NCBI GenBank assembly: GCA_905182985.1
Contig: CAJJDN010000085.1
Coordinates: 317,296 to 381,295, forward strand
Reading direction: 5' to 3'
Source of the DNA: Paramecium sonneborni
Lineage: Eukaryota > Ciliophora > Oligohymenophorea > Peniculida > Parameciidae
Length of the DNA stretch: 64,000 nucleotides
The position numbers were made by a program, and so were the translations under genes. Positions 46,315 through 59,179 of the stretch are shown piece by piece (position 1 is the stretch's first letter; every line of letters starts with the position of its first letter). The notes under the pieces were generated by a model. The model did not search any database and was not told the DNA's origin. It saw only the letters and a program-made list of their open reading frames with translations.

Positions 46315-46384
46315 TTTAAACAGATTAATTATTTCTAGAAAGTCATTCATTCTAATTTTTATCGTTAATCCATTTATTTAAAAT

Positions 46385-47992
46385 ATGACTGATAACATAT
46401 TAGTATATTTGAAAGTCAAACCAGATTATGAAGAAGATAATGGACTTACTATTTAAGAAAATACTGTCAAAGTTATCTCACAATCATCTTTTGAAGAGAA
46501 GAGTTATTAATTTAATGCTATCTTTCAAGAGAACCATGAATTATAATAACATTGTATACCAATCATTGATTCAGCTATTAGAAATCAATAAAATGCATGT
46601 ATTATTACTTATGGATAAACATAAAGTGGTAAGTCTCATGCTTTAGGGTTTTCACTCCATAATGAAGGTTTATTACATTCATCACTATAATATTTATTTG
46701 AACAAATGTAAATACAATAAGTTACTATATCTATGATTTAACTTTATATGCAATCTGCTATCGATCTATTAAGTCAAGATAAATCACTTAAAGAATTAAG
46801 AATAAGAAATAAAATCAATGAAACTTATGTAGAAAATTTGACTGAAGTACTTGCTCAAAATTATTAAGAATCCTTACTCATTTGTTAAGAAGGTATCTAA
46901 AAAACATAATTCTCTAAATTACATACTATCTTAACACTCAAAATTATGAAATCCAAAATTCAATTCGTTGAAATCTTAGGTAACAATTCCATAAATGCTA
47001 AATCCCCTCAATCTTCTAATTGTATTACTGCTTTACTCAAAGTTTTTAGTGCCCTTCTTAAACAACAAGGAACTTAATAATAAGTATTTATTCCTTTTCG
47101 AGATTCTAGTTTAACTATGCTTCTCAAAAATCAATTAACACCTCCATCTAAAATTATTGTCATTGGCACTATCCTTCCTAAAAACTCTAATGAAACTAAT
47201 TAAACTATCAAAGCTCTTTCATCATGTACTAAATCTTATACACTCTCAGAAAATACTAATACTACTAATTATCATAATAATCCCAATAATCCTAATAAAG
47301 CTAGAAGTGTAACACCAACTATTACTAAATAAAAACCATAAGATATTATTGTTAACAATGATTAATAACAATAACAAAACTTTTAGAATTAATTATAATA
47401 TAAAGAATTAAGCGAATATTTATTAAAATTATTGACTAAAATCAATTCACATGCTTGCAAACTTCTTAATTAAGAATGTTTATAATTTATTGATATTAAT
47501 TAAAATCTAGACAAAATCATTTAATAAGTCTAACAAGTCTCCCATTAATTATTATAAATTATCAATGGTAAAATTGCATCCTAAATACAACAATCTAAAA
47601 CTGATGGTTGGTAAAAAGCTCTTAAATTTTTATACCACACTTATGAAGAAGAAATATAAAGAGAAGACAAATTATTAAAAGAAAAACTATTATATATTAT
47701 TAATGAAGAGGAGCAATATGATGTAGATAATCTTAGGAAAATCTTATTTCCTCCAAAATAAGAATATACTAATTCATTATTTAAAACACTTACAACTTTG
47801 AGAAAATATACAAACACTATTCAAATTCCACTTAGTCGTGAAAATTATAGAAATTAATTAACAAATGATATAATGTAAAAAGAGTTAGGAGTGATGAGTT
47901 CATAGACTCATGAAGCAATAGGAAAATAAGAATTAGCCAGTGTATTATTCTTATTATAATATAGTTCCAAAGTTATACTGAAAATTTAATGA
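46385..47992 (+). CDS. divergent kinesin-like motor protein
   Basis: Single uninterrupted frame of 535 aa, ATG 46385 (MTDNILVYLKVKPDYEEDNG), TGA 47990-47992. Motor features: N-terminal beta strand ILVYLKVKP, P-loop YGQTQSGKSHALGFS (kinesin GQTGSGKT with Gly to Gln and Thr to Ser), and FIPFRDSSLTMLLKNQL (HIPYRDSKLTRLLQDSL). Switch I is weak, and the switch II DLAGSE appears as EILGNN. The tail is Gln/Asn-rich with helical parts. Loss of switch II residues suggests weak or no ATPase activity. Confidence 0.75.
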
Positions 47993-48301
47993 GCAAATTC
48001 AAATGGTAGAGTACTTAGAAATAAGAGTATTATGGATATCAAACCTGATTAACTTTGAATTTTGAATTATTTTACTTAATAAATAGTTATTATATTATTA
48101 TTAATCTATACAAAAAATAATTATCGAGTATTTAATGAAGTTTCTTATTTTTAAACCACACAAAATTTTCCAATCAACAGATTTTATGAGTCAATACATT
48201 ATTATTAAATTGATAAAAATTTTGATTTATTATCAACAATAAGACTATTATTACTTTCTTTTTCACATAATTAAATATTTTAAAGATTAATTATTAAATA
48301 A
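47993..48301. other. intergenic AT-rich gap
   Basis: 309 bp between the kinesin and kinase genes; short open frames only, nothing recognisable. Confidence 0.5.
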
Positions 48302-49830
48302 ATGAAATCAAATCCAGTTTAGATTACTAGTTCGATTTTTACTTGCCCAAATTCTTTATTTTGGAATAACAGTGATGTTTAAATTATGAAAGAAAATTTC
48401 AAAGAAGACTATTTTCTCTTTTTCTCGAATAATAAACTAACTTATTTCAATAAGCCTATTTAAAAAGCTGGTTCAATAATTAGGAAACAAAAAAAAAATG
48501 TATTCCTAATTTCAATTTATTTTAGGGTCTGTATTAATGGTGTGATGTTAGTAATGCAATAATTGAATTAATCCATATACAACATGTAGGATAAGGTTTG
48601 AAAATAACAAAAAATTAACAAAGCATTCAATTTTTTGGGTATGTAGAAGCATGGTTTAAGGATTTAAAGAAATTTTGTATTCAAAAAAAGATTAATGAAT
48701 CGTATATAATCAATAATAAAATTGGATGTGGAAGTTATGCGGATGTATTTATAAATAGAAATATGATTTAGGTTTATAGAGTAACTCGAAAGTGTGATGG
48801 AAAAGAATTTGCATCAAAAATTTATGATAAATCTTCAGATAAGTTCGATTTAGAATGTATTATTAAGGAGCTGGATATTCTAAGAAAAATGGATCATCCA
48901 AATGTTGTTTAACTTTTAGAGACTTTCGAAACTTAAAAATATATATTTCTTATAACAGAATTATTAGCATATGGAAGCTTAGATGATGTAATTACTTAGA
49001 CTTCATTTTCAGAAGAGGAAATTTTGAAAGGAATGTATAAAATAATAGATGCATTATCAAATATTCATTCTAAAGGAATTATACATAGAGATATTAAACC
49101 TGAAAATATTTTATTTCGAAAACCCAATCTGGATGATATTTTGATTTCTGATTTTGGTTTAGCTGATTATTATAATTCAGAAGGTTAATATTAATATTAA
49201 AGATGTGGAACACCAGGGAATATGGCACCAGAAATTCTAAATGATCAACCTTATGATTATAAAATTGATACTTATAGTGTTGGTTTAATCTTTTATTAAA
49301 TGGTAAGTTTTGGAAAATCACCTTTTATAGTAGAAGATTACTAAGAAACTTTAATTAAAAACTAATTAGGGGTTATTGACTTTTCAGAAATCAATGTATC
49401 ACCTTAAATAAAAGCTCTTTTATAATAAATGTTAGAAACTGATCCTCAAAAAAGATGTACAATAAATGATGCGAAATCTAATACACTCTTTAAGAAATTC
49501 AACAGAATAACAATAAAAATAAAAAGAAAAAGAATTCAATAAGACCAAACTGTTTCTAATAATAGTCTTAGAAGTACATCAATTTATTAGACTTCATCTA
49601 ATTCTCCACCTATTCCTAATAATTCTAAATTTAAGATTATAGGTTTAAATACTTTACATTCTTTGCCAAATAGAGTAAGAAGTATTGATAGTCAACTCTT
49701 TTCTTCTCCTAAATCATGCAATTCTGGAGGAAACAGTTCTAAAACTTCATGTAAATAAAGAAATCGAAATTTTAAGATCAATGTTAAAAATAGCATTTAT
49801 CAAAGTATGAGTACTACCAAAGCCATTTGA
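48302..49830 (+). CDS. PH-like domain plus Ser/Thr protein kinase
   Basis: ATG 48302 ([19 protein letters not shown]), TGA 49828-49830. Introns 48500-48525 and 48745-48771 give 491 aa, an exact multiple of three. Residues 30-135 look like a PH domain ([18 protein letters not shown] ... [17 protein letters not shown], with the C-terminal Trp helix). Kinase: [68 protein letters not shown] and [13 protein letters not shown]. All catalytic residues are present. Ser-rich tail. The second intron sits in the Gly loop. CAMK-like fold; Paramecium-type kinases often carry an N-terminal PH domain. Confidence 0.88.
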
Positions 49831-50022
49831 ATCATTGATCAACTTATTATGATTAATGATTTTGAAATGTATTCATAAAAATAAATACAAAATACTAAAA
49901 TTTATATATATTTTTATTATTCCAAAAAAAGAAATTAAAATCTTTGCATTGCAGTGAACTGTTAGTATAAATAAATTAACTATATTTATTTCATAAACTA
50001 AATTTTATTTTATTATTCAGTG

Positions 50023-50460
50023 ATGAATCAATTAATAGGATTGGATTATATATCCTAACATTCCTCAAGAGTAAAGGAGAGATAGATTAGAAGCTATACA
50101 ATTAATATAAGATCACACTAAAGCCCTAAAAATTCATAAGAAAAAAGACTTTCAACAATTATTTAACCTCCTAATAGTTTCAGATAAATAAATTCTGATT
50201 TGAAAAATTACAATCACAATTGCTTTTAAAAAAGTACATAGACTAATAAGTAGCTGAGAATATAACATAAAAAATATTATTAATAATAATATTATGATAA
50301 AACTTCTAAATAAATATTAGATTAATAACAAAAAGTATATAGACCATTTATTGATATTTCCTAAATAACATAAATTTCATAACCCTTACCAATTATCATT
50401 TACAAAAAAAATGAACTAATTAAATTTAAATCTCAAAGACCTTAATTTACTTTAAACTGA
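50023..50460 (+). CDS. small Gln/Ser-rich basic protein
   Basis: 145 aa in one frame, ATG 50023 (MNQLIGLDYISQHSSRVKER) to TGA 50458-50460. Rich in Gln, Ser, Lys and Tyr (LRIQHKKYYQQQYYDKTSKQ), no membrane segment or motif. Convergent with the next gene. Confidence 0.55.
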
Positions 50461-50533
50461 TGAGGTTATTTTTAAGATTTATTTATCTATTGTAAATTTA
50501 AAAAAATATGATAAATTTATTAATTATTATAAT

Positions 50534-51266
50534 TCAAAGTTTTTTCAACACTTAATCTAATTTCGATACAACATCTAAATCTACTTTTTCATTCAATTTA
50601 TTGAGGATTATTTCAAAAATATATTATATACCAAAGATTGAAAAGGCTTTATCAATCAAATAATCATTTCCATTAATAGATGACACTATAATTAAATTTC
50701 CCAATATAAAATAAAAATAACCAACCAGTATAAAAATTATATCAATATTCTCAATCTATGTTTTCTTGAGTATTCTTTAAGCTAATAAATATGCAATGAA
50801 AAAGATAAATAACTATATTAAATTAAATAATGGAACAATTACTAAACCCAGTACCCAACAAGATTTATTAAAATCATCAATTCCATAATAAGCATTCATG
50901 ATAGATATAATCATTAGATTATTAGAAATATATAAAATATATTGTCCAATCTTAAGTATATCACAACCTATAATTTAAGTATTTATAAAAACTTTGTTTA
51001 TTCTATTTGAATTATTTGTTACTATACAAATAAAACTCAAGTAAACCAATTTTGTCTGGCTTTTTTTGAATGGTTTGAGAATTATTACTGTCTAACTTAT
51101 CTACTTATTGATCTTCTTAAACAACAGTCTTGATGGGTTCATTTTAATTTGATGTTTCTTTTTATTTTTCAAGTTTTTTCAAATATCTCTTCCATGAATA
51201 CCCTACACTAATTAGAGTTATGTATGCTAATAATAAAGAAAAACTATCCGCTATCTCTGAATTCAT
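50534..51266 (-). CDS. multi-pass membrane protein of unknown family
   Basis: ATG 51266 (MNSEIADSFSLLLAYITLI), TGA 50534-50536, one 25-nt intron, 235 aa (exact multiple of three). An N-terminal helix is followed by a charged linker (LEKQKETSNQNEPIKTVVQE). Further helices come after the intron (YILYISNNLMIISIMNAYYG, WVLGLVIVPLFNLIQLFIFF, IIFILVGYFYFILGNLIIV), then an amphipathic tail (EIILNKLNEKVDLDVVSKL). No transporter motif seen. Confidence 0.6.
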
Positions 51267-51337
51267 AAAATATATTTATTAATGACATCCTCATATTAAT
51301 TAAATCGTTTAAGTAAAATTATATATATAAAAATCAT

Positions 51338-52910
51338 TCACAAAATTTTCATTAAACTTTTTACATTTATTTCTTTAAAGCAATCTATTGCAATAATTCC
51401 TAAAAATATTATTTTTTTATTTTTTACTTATTTTCTATTTTAAAATTCTTCTAGATACTTATTTCGTTTAGCTTATTATTCTTCAATCTTATATTTTAAT
51501 TCAACATTTTAATTTTCTATGTTTTCTACAAATTCTGGAGAATAATCTTCATTCTACATTATCTCTTCATCCCAAAATGCTTCTTACTGTTATGATTACA
51601 ACTAAAATACTTATTATTGCCCTTAAATAATTTATTAATTTTATTTTGTTTCTGATTTCTTTACCGATAAACCAGTTGGAGTATGAAAATATGTTTATAC
51701 TTGTTGATACCTTTATTGTAATTCTGAATTTTCAATAGATAATTATTTGTATTATTAAATTAATAATTATTAATCTTCTTCAAGTTCTTTACTTTATTAA
51801 ATAATTTTTATTCTCATTTAAAAATTAAATTAGTTTAAAATTCTTTTCCATCTCATAAAACATTTACTTATCATTTAATCTTCATTCATATTTATCTTAG
51901 ATAAATATTTATAAATAATCAAGTTTCTTCTTTTTCTCTGATATTTTTGATGTGCTTGATTCAGACATGAATTAAGTTTGCTTGATATTACAGACTAAAT
52001 ATTAAATAATTGAAATTACTAAATTTTTTATGATATCAACATTTACACATTATGATCCCTTATTATTTCTTTTGTAACAAATGATTTTATTGTATGAAAA
52101 AGAAAGATTTTTTAACAACAGTCTTTTTAATAGGATTTTAAAATTAAATATAATTGCAATTTTTTAAGCATTTCTTTATTCATTCTTTTTTAATTCTATG
52201 AATGCATTTGAAAGAACTTTAAATTTTTATTTAGTTAATAGAGCAACAATTTAAAATGTTAGTTATATAAATTCATTTTATTTCTTAATATCATTTTAAG
52301 ATGTCTCATTTTAATTGATTTGAAATTTTCTTTTCCAATAACAAAAACAATTTAATTTTTTATTTTCTAAAGCCATAACAAACTTAGAAATAGCTTCTTA
52401 TTTTTTCATTTCTTTTTTTAATGACATTTCTCTATTTCTCTAAAACTTTTATAAGATTTTCAGAAATCTTGATTAATAATTAAATCTATAAGCAAAGATT
52501 TTTAAAAATGGAATTATTTTTCTTGAATTTTTATTCATAAGTTTCATTAATAAATGTCGATAATGATGATTTACTCCTTTTTAAAAAATTTAAATCATTC
52601 TGCAAAAAGTTTCTTTTTTTAATATTTCCAATTACACAAGGTTGTAATTTTACAATTAATATAATGCTTCTCTAAATTGATTTGTATTTAAAATATTTAT
52701 TTAGGATGTACTTGTTTCATCATCTTTATCAGAAATTAATTTGACATTGTTTCGATTTGCTATTTTGAAGTTTTTAATTTTTATATAGGCTTAGTTTCTC
52801 AAATTGTACAATTTTTATACAATTCTTTTATCAATAATTTTAATCAATGCTTTTAATCTCTCTTCTTTTTAGAGTTGCCTTTTTTAAAGTAAAGAAACTA
52901 ATTGCTCCAT
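51338..52910 (-). CDS. basic coiled-coil protein with Trp/Phe-Arg-Lys repeats
   Basis: ATG 52910 (MEQLVSLLQKRQLQKEERLK), TGA 51338-51340. One 22-nt intron joins the two halves into 516 aa, an exact multiple of three. Without the splice the first half would end at TGA 51882-51884. The N-terminal two thirds carry irregular basic helices with aromatic residues (TFCRMIQIFQKGVNHHYRHL, LNCFCYWKRKFQINQNE, SKCFMRWKRILNQFNFQ). Then a Gln-rich coiled coil (KELEEDQQLLIQQYKQLSIE). The spacing recalls Sfi1-type centrin-binding repeats, without a strict consensus. Confidence 0.55.
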
Positions 52911-52991
52911 TTTAAATCAAATTAATTTATATTATTATAATATAAAATTATTATAAACTAATGTGTAAAAAGATTTTAAATATAAATCAAT

Positions 52992-53270
52992 TCATTATTC
53001 CGTCTTTAAATGATTTAAATATAACTTACTATATAAACTCTCTATTCTTATTTAAATTTCTTTAGAATTGAAAAGCTAATATAATTGTTGTTTATTAATA
53101 GCTACTTTGGCTTTTCCAAAATTTGATTGCTTTATCATAGCGTTAAAACCTGTTTTAATTAATAATCGCTTTTATTAAGCCCAATAATATCTTTTAAAAA
53201 ATTCTTACAGATAAAAATTTTGATTTAATACTTTTGAATGATATTTTTGGATGGTTATAATTATCAACAT
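52992..53270 (-). CDS. small basic helical protein, possibly a 5' part of the next gene
   Basis: 92 aa, ATG 53270 (MLIIITIQKYHSKVLNQNF), TGA 52992-52994, no intron. Sequence EFFKRYYWAQQKRLLIKTGF and FGKAKVAINKQQLYQLF has the same basic/aromatic helix style as the gene starting at 52910, 81 bp downstream. The two may be one gene. Confidence 0.45.
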
Positions 53271-53690
53271 ATACAATATATTATTGATAATCTTATATTA
53301 TTTCTAAGATTTAATATAGTTAAATATATATAAATAAATAAAGAAACAATCTTACGACTTTCAATTAGTGAAAATTGAAAGCTAATAAAATTGTTTTGAT
53401 TTATATTAATTTCTGAATTTCTCTTTGGCAGGATATAACAACAAATATAATTTTTTTACAAAAAAAATTTTAATAATTTTTATTATATACGTTTTAGAAT
53501 TTAAAATAATATTTTACAAATAAAATAAAAAGATTTCAAATTTTTATCTTTTGATTAAGTTTCAATAGGAACTATAGAATTTTGTAAATCCTTGAAATAA
53601 ACAAATTATAAGTAATTGAATCTGATTGAAATAGATTGAGATAAATAAATAAGAAATTAGGTTTATAAATAATAATATAATAAAATAGAA
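53271..53690. other. intergenic AT-rich stretch
   Basis: 420 bp between divergent genes. Two near-copies of GAAAATTGAAAGCTAATA lie near 53,072 and 53,370. No gene supported. Confidence 0.45.
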
Positions 53691-54797
53691 ATGAAATAAT
53701 TTCAATGTACTAGTCATAAACAAGATATTGTTTATTATTGTAATGATCAACATTGTGAGAATAGATGTTTATGCGCTTAATGTGAACATGAACATGATAA
53801 AACGACAATTAAGAATATATTAGAAGGTTTTAATATAAAAGAACTGGTCTAATGCTTCTAAAGTTTTAAATAAATCATAAATGATCTAATGACAAAGATG
53901 GAACATGAATTAAGCTAACACCTTCAATAAATAAAATAACCATAAGCAAGTGCTTAAAATTTAGAATAATTTGATAGGCAATTGAATGAAATCTCAAATA
54001 TCTAAAATACATTATAAACAAAAATAAAAAATCGATTGCAGCACATAATTAATGCTTTGAAAGGATAGGATTTAGATTAAAGTCCTATTGGGATAATTGA
54101 AATTAAAAGAAAAGAACATTCAAAATCAGTCATCCTCAGTTAGGCATAAATATAATAAGATATCATTAAGAAAACAAGATAATCAAAAATATTCAAAATG
54201 AATTTGGCTTAATCAAATCAATAAGAAACTTAATAAATTATTTAACAACCAAATTTAAATTTGGAGAGAGTTGAAGTAGCCAGATTATAATAATTAAGTA
54301 CATAAGATTGGGCTTGGAAAATGAGTTCATCTACAATATTTTGTTGTATATTTTCATCTTTAAGAGACTTAAAAATTATAGGATTCTTACAGCCATGCTT
54401 ATTTAAAAGTAGTACAAAAAATTATCAAAAAAAATCTGCAGTTATTAATTTTGGTATTTATAATAAAAAAAATCTAACTAAATAACCAATACATTAAGAA
54501 AAATACACATTAAGACATAGTAAAATGAAGATAGTAAATGATTGTTATGAACTAATGTTAAGTAAACCAGTCTCTATAAAGGAATTTACAGAATATTCAA
54601 TAGCAATTTGGCCAAGCAAAGTCTTGTATTGTCATTATTTTAGTATTGCTGCTCCTATTAATCCATATATAGCATTTCAAACTTAAGATTTTAATGATAA
54701 TCCAAAAATAAAAAGATCAGAAGAGTTTCCATAAGTAATATCAACATTTCGTGCAGGTTTAGTTCCTTATTTAATAATTGATCCAAGATAATAATGA
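53691..54797 (+). CDS. B-box zinc-finger protein with coiled coil
   Basis: 368 aa, no intron, ATG 53691 to TGA 54795-54797. The B-box starts at residue 5: FQCTSHKQDIVYYCNDQHCE then NRCLCAQCEHEHD, with Cys/His ligands in B-box2 spacing. A long Gln-rich coiled coil follows (MEHELSQHLQQIKQPQASAQ). The C-terminal globular part (SIKEFTEYSIAIWPSKVLYC, FRAGLVPYLIIDP) could be a beta-sandwich, but I cannot name it. No RING is present, so it is not a stand-alone ubiquitin ligase. Second B-box gene in the window. Confidence 0.75.
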
Positions 54798-54851
54798 TTA
54801 TGGCTATTATTAGTCATTTATATAATATATGAAATATAATGATATTAATTA

Positions 54852-55731
54852 TCAATCGTTAACACCTTTACCAATTATTTTTAATGTATCTTAAATAGTT
54901 TTAATAACACTGCTTAAATTATCTATAATTTAGCCTTGCTAATTAAATCTTTGATTCATTTCTTCTTTCAAATTATAAGCAACATGATTGAATTCATCAA
55001 TTGTTTTTACATGAAAATCTTAATTATTTTTTCTTTATCTTTATATTTCTTAATCAGTGTGATCTCTTAATTCTTTACTTTAAAGAATCCTCTCTGATTT
55101 TTCATTACTTAATTTTTCATTAAGTTAATATGCTTCATCATCTAATTTTCTCAAAATCTCTTTTTCTCTTTCAACTCTTGTATTTTTTTCAGTTTCATAA
55201 TGTTCAAATAAAGCTAAATTGATAATTAATAATAATACTAGTTAATTATTTTCTAATTTCTCTAAGATTTTCATCAGATTATCTCATTCTTTCTTATTTC
55301 TCTTCTTCTAATTTTTAAGTTAGATCTCTAAGATATTAATTAGCATCAACAATTCTTTAATCTGTTTAATTTGCAAATGTGTCATGTTATGTTTATAATT
55401 TCTAATTTGTTTAATTCAACACTTAAGTAAATTTTGAATCATATGCAATTAAAGTATTATTTATTCTTTCACCTTCTGAAGTAATGAATTCTCTAGTATT
55501 TTATATTTTCCTAATAAATATAAATTATAATAACCTATGAACATCTAAAAATTTAGCTTCCAGTTATTTTTTTGCCTCTTCTCTATTTCTTTTCATATCT
55601 TCAAAATCATTTGCTAAATCTCCCATCTATTTTTCAAGTAGACTTAGTTTTTCATTATCTTTAGGTAATTATTTATAAGGTTTTTAGGTTAAAGGACCTG
55701 TTGTTTATAAATTTTGTTATGTTTATTGCAT
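54852..55731 (-). CDS. SF-assemblin/beta-giardin-like coiled-coil protein
   Basis: ATG 55731 (MQQTQQNLQTTGPLTQKPYK), TGA 54852-54854, short introns near 55,530 and 55,230. Nearly all coiled coil: LSLLEKQMGDLANDFEDMKR, TREFITSEGERINNTLIAYD (close to the SFA core), QKLEEEKQERMRQSDENLRE, LRKLDDEAYQLNEKLSNEKS. SF-assemblin forms the 2-nm filaments of striated rootlets beside basal bodies, and in ciliates these are kinetodesmal fibres. Length near the usual 270-280 aa. Confidence 0.75.
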
Positions 55732-55785
55732 AAATTAAATAAATAAATTTACAACATGAATAATAAGTAACTAATTTATCAATAA

Positions 55786-57109
55786 TCAATGTTAAAAATT
55801 TTATCTTCTTTTTATTACAACAGTTTTAGGATTAACACTAAGTCTGGCAGTATTAGATTCATCTAATTATGTTTTAATTCTTTAAGTAAAACAATCAATT
55901 CTATTTTCTCGAATTTTATCATATTTTCTTTCTGATTTTGGATCTTAATGATTGAGTTTAATTTTCAATTTTGGTACTTCCATTAATCTCAAAGGTTACA
56001 TTTTGTATACAGTTTAAGGTTTTAAAGTATTACTATTAGAACTATTGACAATATTAGTTTTAGTGACGAAATTATGATTAATAATATTTTATGAATTAGA
56101 TGATCGAATTTAATGATTGTGATTATGGTTGAAAAAATGTAAATTTGGATTAATAATCTTATTATTAGATTAGATAGTAGATACTCCTCCATTATTTTAA
56201 TTTATTTAATTAACCTAATTATTTTAGATTTGAATATTAACATTTGAATGAACATGAGTACTACATCCAGTACTAAAATTATTTGTTATAACATTGCTAG
56301 TTTTTCTTGGAGTGCCTATTTGAAGATTTAATTATTTTTTCATATTTCCTAAATAGACAGTTCTAGATGTTGCATTTTCTTTGATTATAGATTCTTTTGG
56401 GTTTTATAATTCTTTTTATTGAAGAAATGTTGAAAATTACATAGCTTTCGTTAAATCTTATTCAACAAGAGATTGTGTAAATTATTTTTACCAATCTTTT
56501 TCTACAGCTCTATCAGCTTCAACATTTGTCAATAATTATAAGAAGGTAGTAGACTTTTGAGTTTCATTTAATTCTTTTAAAAAACATGATAATTCTTATT
56601 TGTTTAAAGGTGTACTTTTCTATTTACTTTTTTTTGGACTCATTCCACCTTCTTTTTTAGCTTCTTTATCTATTTAATTAATTGCCCATTGATATTCAAC
56701 CTAAGATCTACTACTAATGTATTTTAGAATTATGGCTTTTAATTCCTAAAAGTATAACATAGGATGATCAATGCTAAACTTATAAATTATTAGTTATTGG
56801 TACTTTATAATATTATATTAGTTATTTTAGTTAAAGTTAACAATTAGGCATATAATAGATCTGTTTTAAATATTCTTCTTAAGTGTCCAAAATTTTATAA
56901 TCCTCTACTTTCACATATATACTATGTTTTGCTTTTCTTAAAATTTAGTTGATAGATCGAGAAAAATAATAATTTTGGCTCTAACCATGTTTGTAATATA
57001 AACTGATATTCATTGTTTAAACAAGATCACCCTTTTTAGATATCTAATCAATCGAGGCATATAAACATTAGCGTTCATTTGTACAAAATCTACATTTGTA
57101 ATTTTACAT
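55786..57109 (-). CDS. unknown protein with N-terminal Cys motif
   Basis: ATG 57109, TGA 55786-55788. One 34-nt intron gives 429 aa, an exact multiple of three. The start MQNYKCRFCTNERQCLYASI has CxxC and a third Cys seven residues on. A folded-looking part follows (SLYYKHGQSQNYYFSRSINQ, IYVKVEDYKILDTQEEYLKQ, KAIILKYISSRSQVEYQWA), then PKKSKQK basic, an Asn/His-rich middle (NLHFFNHNHNHQIRSSNSQN) and a basic end. Family not recognised. Confidence 0.6.
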
Positions 57110-57169
57110 TAATTATAATTCATTATTATTTCACTTTATTAAAACTAATTAAACATAAATAAATAAATT

Positions 57170-59124
57170 ATGCAATTATCTCCTATTGATTTAGATTATT
57201 TACATTAAGAATCCATAGGAGGAGTCATTGCCGATGGATTGACTGTACTCTATAACACACAACCTTAAAAACCTATTGAATTTCTAGCCAAATGGTTATT
57301 ATAATATTGTAAAACTTCCACTGAGAAAATTCACTTCTAAAATGATGTATACTAATCTTTACTAATAGATAACAGCTTTAAAAAAAAGAATAAAACACTT
57401 AAAATTTTATTCAATAGTAAAAATAAGAGAAAGAAAGATTAGAAGAATTGTTAAAAATCAAATAATAATCTTTGCAATAATAACTGAATTACATTGATTA
57501 TCTTAAAAATCACCCCTATCATTAAGATTTAATAATCGAAGAATTTCCTGATTTCTTAATGAAGAAATTTGTAATAATCTTTTAATATTTGAATTTAGAA
57601 TTTATCTGGTGTGTACATATGTTATTTTAGTCATTAAAAATAAGAAGTTGATATAGATCTTGTTGATGATGAAAATGCATTTATTAATCAAAAAGCACCA
57701 AAACTATTAAAATATGTAGGAACATCTTCAAACTAAAAATTTTTACTCAATTAAAACTTAACAGAATAAGCAGTTTTAACATATGAAGTACTTAAACCAC
57801 CTCCTGTGGAAGAAGGCAAAACTCCTGAAACTTATAAGGGTTGTTATATTGCAGATGTGGTAAAAGAACCTAAAGTTTATTTTCATAAGTTTCCAAAATT
57901 AGGATGTTACTTTGCAATTCCAATGAATTTTGAAACTTCTCTTTTTGAAGTAATAAAATATCATTTATATAAGGATGCTTTCGATACAGGATTAACAAAT
58001 AGAATTAAATACAATTCTGAAGTAGAAACATAAAAGTAAGAAATTAAAACAAAGGAACTTGAACATGGTGAACAATTATAGAGTGCTGAAGATGAAGAAT
58101 AAAGATTGTAATTAGAAGAGGAATTCAAAAATTATCTGTCTTCACTTCCATAAATTACAGAACCACCTTTTTTAGGCATTTAATAATAATATATAATATG
58201 TGGAGATACTTTGGGATAAGATAGAAAACTATCATTGGAGGAACGTAATGAATTATATGATTTAATACAATAATTTGGATAAAGTTATTAGGATAAAGAA
58301 ATTGCTTTATTATCAGAAGATATTAATTAATAAATTGAATATGAAAATACTATTCCTGAAAAATTAGAAGAGAATTATTTAGATTAAGAAAATCAATTTG
58401 TTGAATAATAAGCTGCAAATTTAGAAGAATTAAAAGAAACTAAAGAAAGAGATTACAATTATGAAATAGAGTGTATTAAATTTGATTTCTTAAAGTAATA
58501 ATTTACTGCTAAAGATTTTGCTTCCACTTTTCTTAACTTAACAAAGAGAAGAGTAATCAAATTTCCAAATATAATTAAAGCATTATTTTATTTGTTAGGC
58601 TACAAAAAAGAAGAAATCACATAAGAAAATAAATTGAATTGGAAAATTGTAGCTTCCTATATTGATTATAGATTTTTAGCTAAATTAGCACTTATTAATC
58701 ACAGAGGACCAAAAGAGGCTCCTTTGTAACATGCTACTATATTTAGATTAGAAAAATTAATTGATATTTATGATGAAGAGAAAGTCATGAATTATAATTG
58801 GGCTTTAGGATATTTACAAAGATTTCTTACTTTATATTGTAAATTAAGAAGAGAGGATGTCGCTATTAGAAAGGAAATCTTATAAGAAAAAAGAGCGCAA
58901 TTATAAGCATCCAAAGAACTATTAACTTAGTTATTAGTATGAAATTTAATAAATACATATAGGAATAAAAAGAAATAGATTTATAATCATCTAAAGCAAA
59001 CTTTTAAGGAGAAGAAGGTGAAGAATTTAATGAAGAAAGATGGATTGAACAATGGGAATCAGAACATAATTTACCTGAAATTGGACCTGAACCTTAAGAT
59101 GAAATTGATGATGACTTAGAATGA
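57170..59124 (+). CDS. DPY-30-domain axonemal protein, radial spoke RSP2-like
   Basis: ATG 57170 (MQLSPIDLDYLHQESIGGVI), TGA 59122-59124, introns of 22 and 26 nt plus one or two more. Residues ~12-45 match the DPY-30 dimerisation helix pair (GGVIADGLTVLYNTQPQKPI, EFLAKWLLQY). A coiled part, a GAF-like region (YFHKFPKLGCYFAIPMNFET), a long acidic helical region and an EF-poor C-terminal helical domain follow. The end is strongly acidic (EIGPEPQDEIDDDLE). DPY-30 plus GAF is the layout of radial spoke protein 2, which docks on AKAP helices in the spoke stalk. COMPASS Dpy30 is much smaller, so it is unlikely. Confidence 0.65.
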
Positions 59125-59179
59125 TATACATAAATTAGAAATAAAAATTATATATAAGTAATTCTCAACTCATGTCAAT

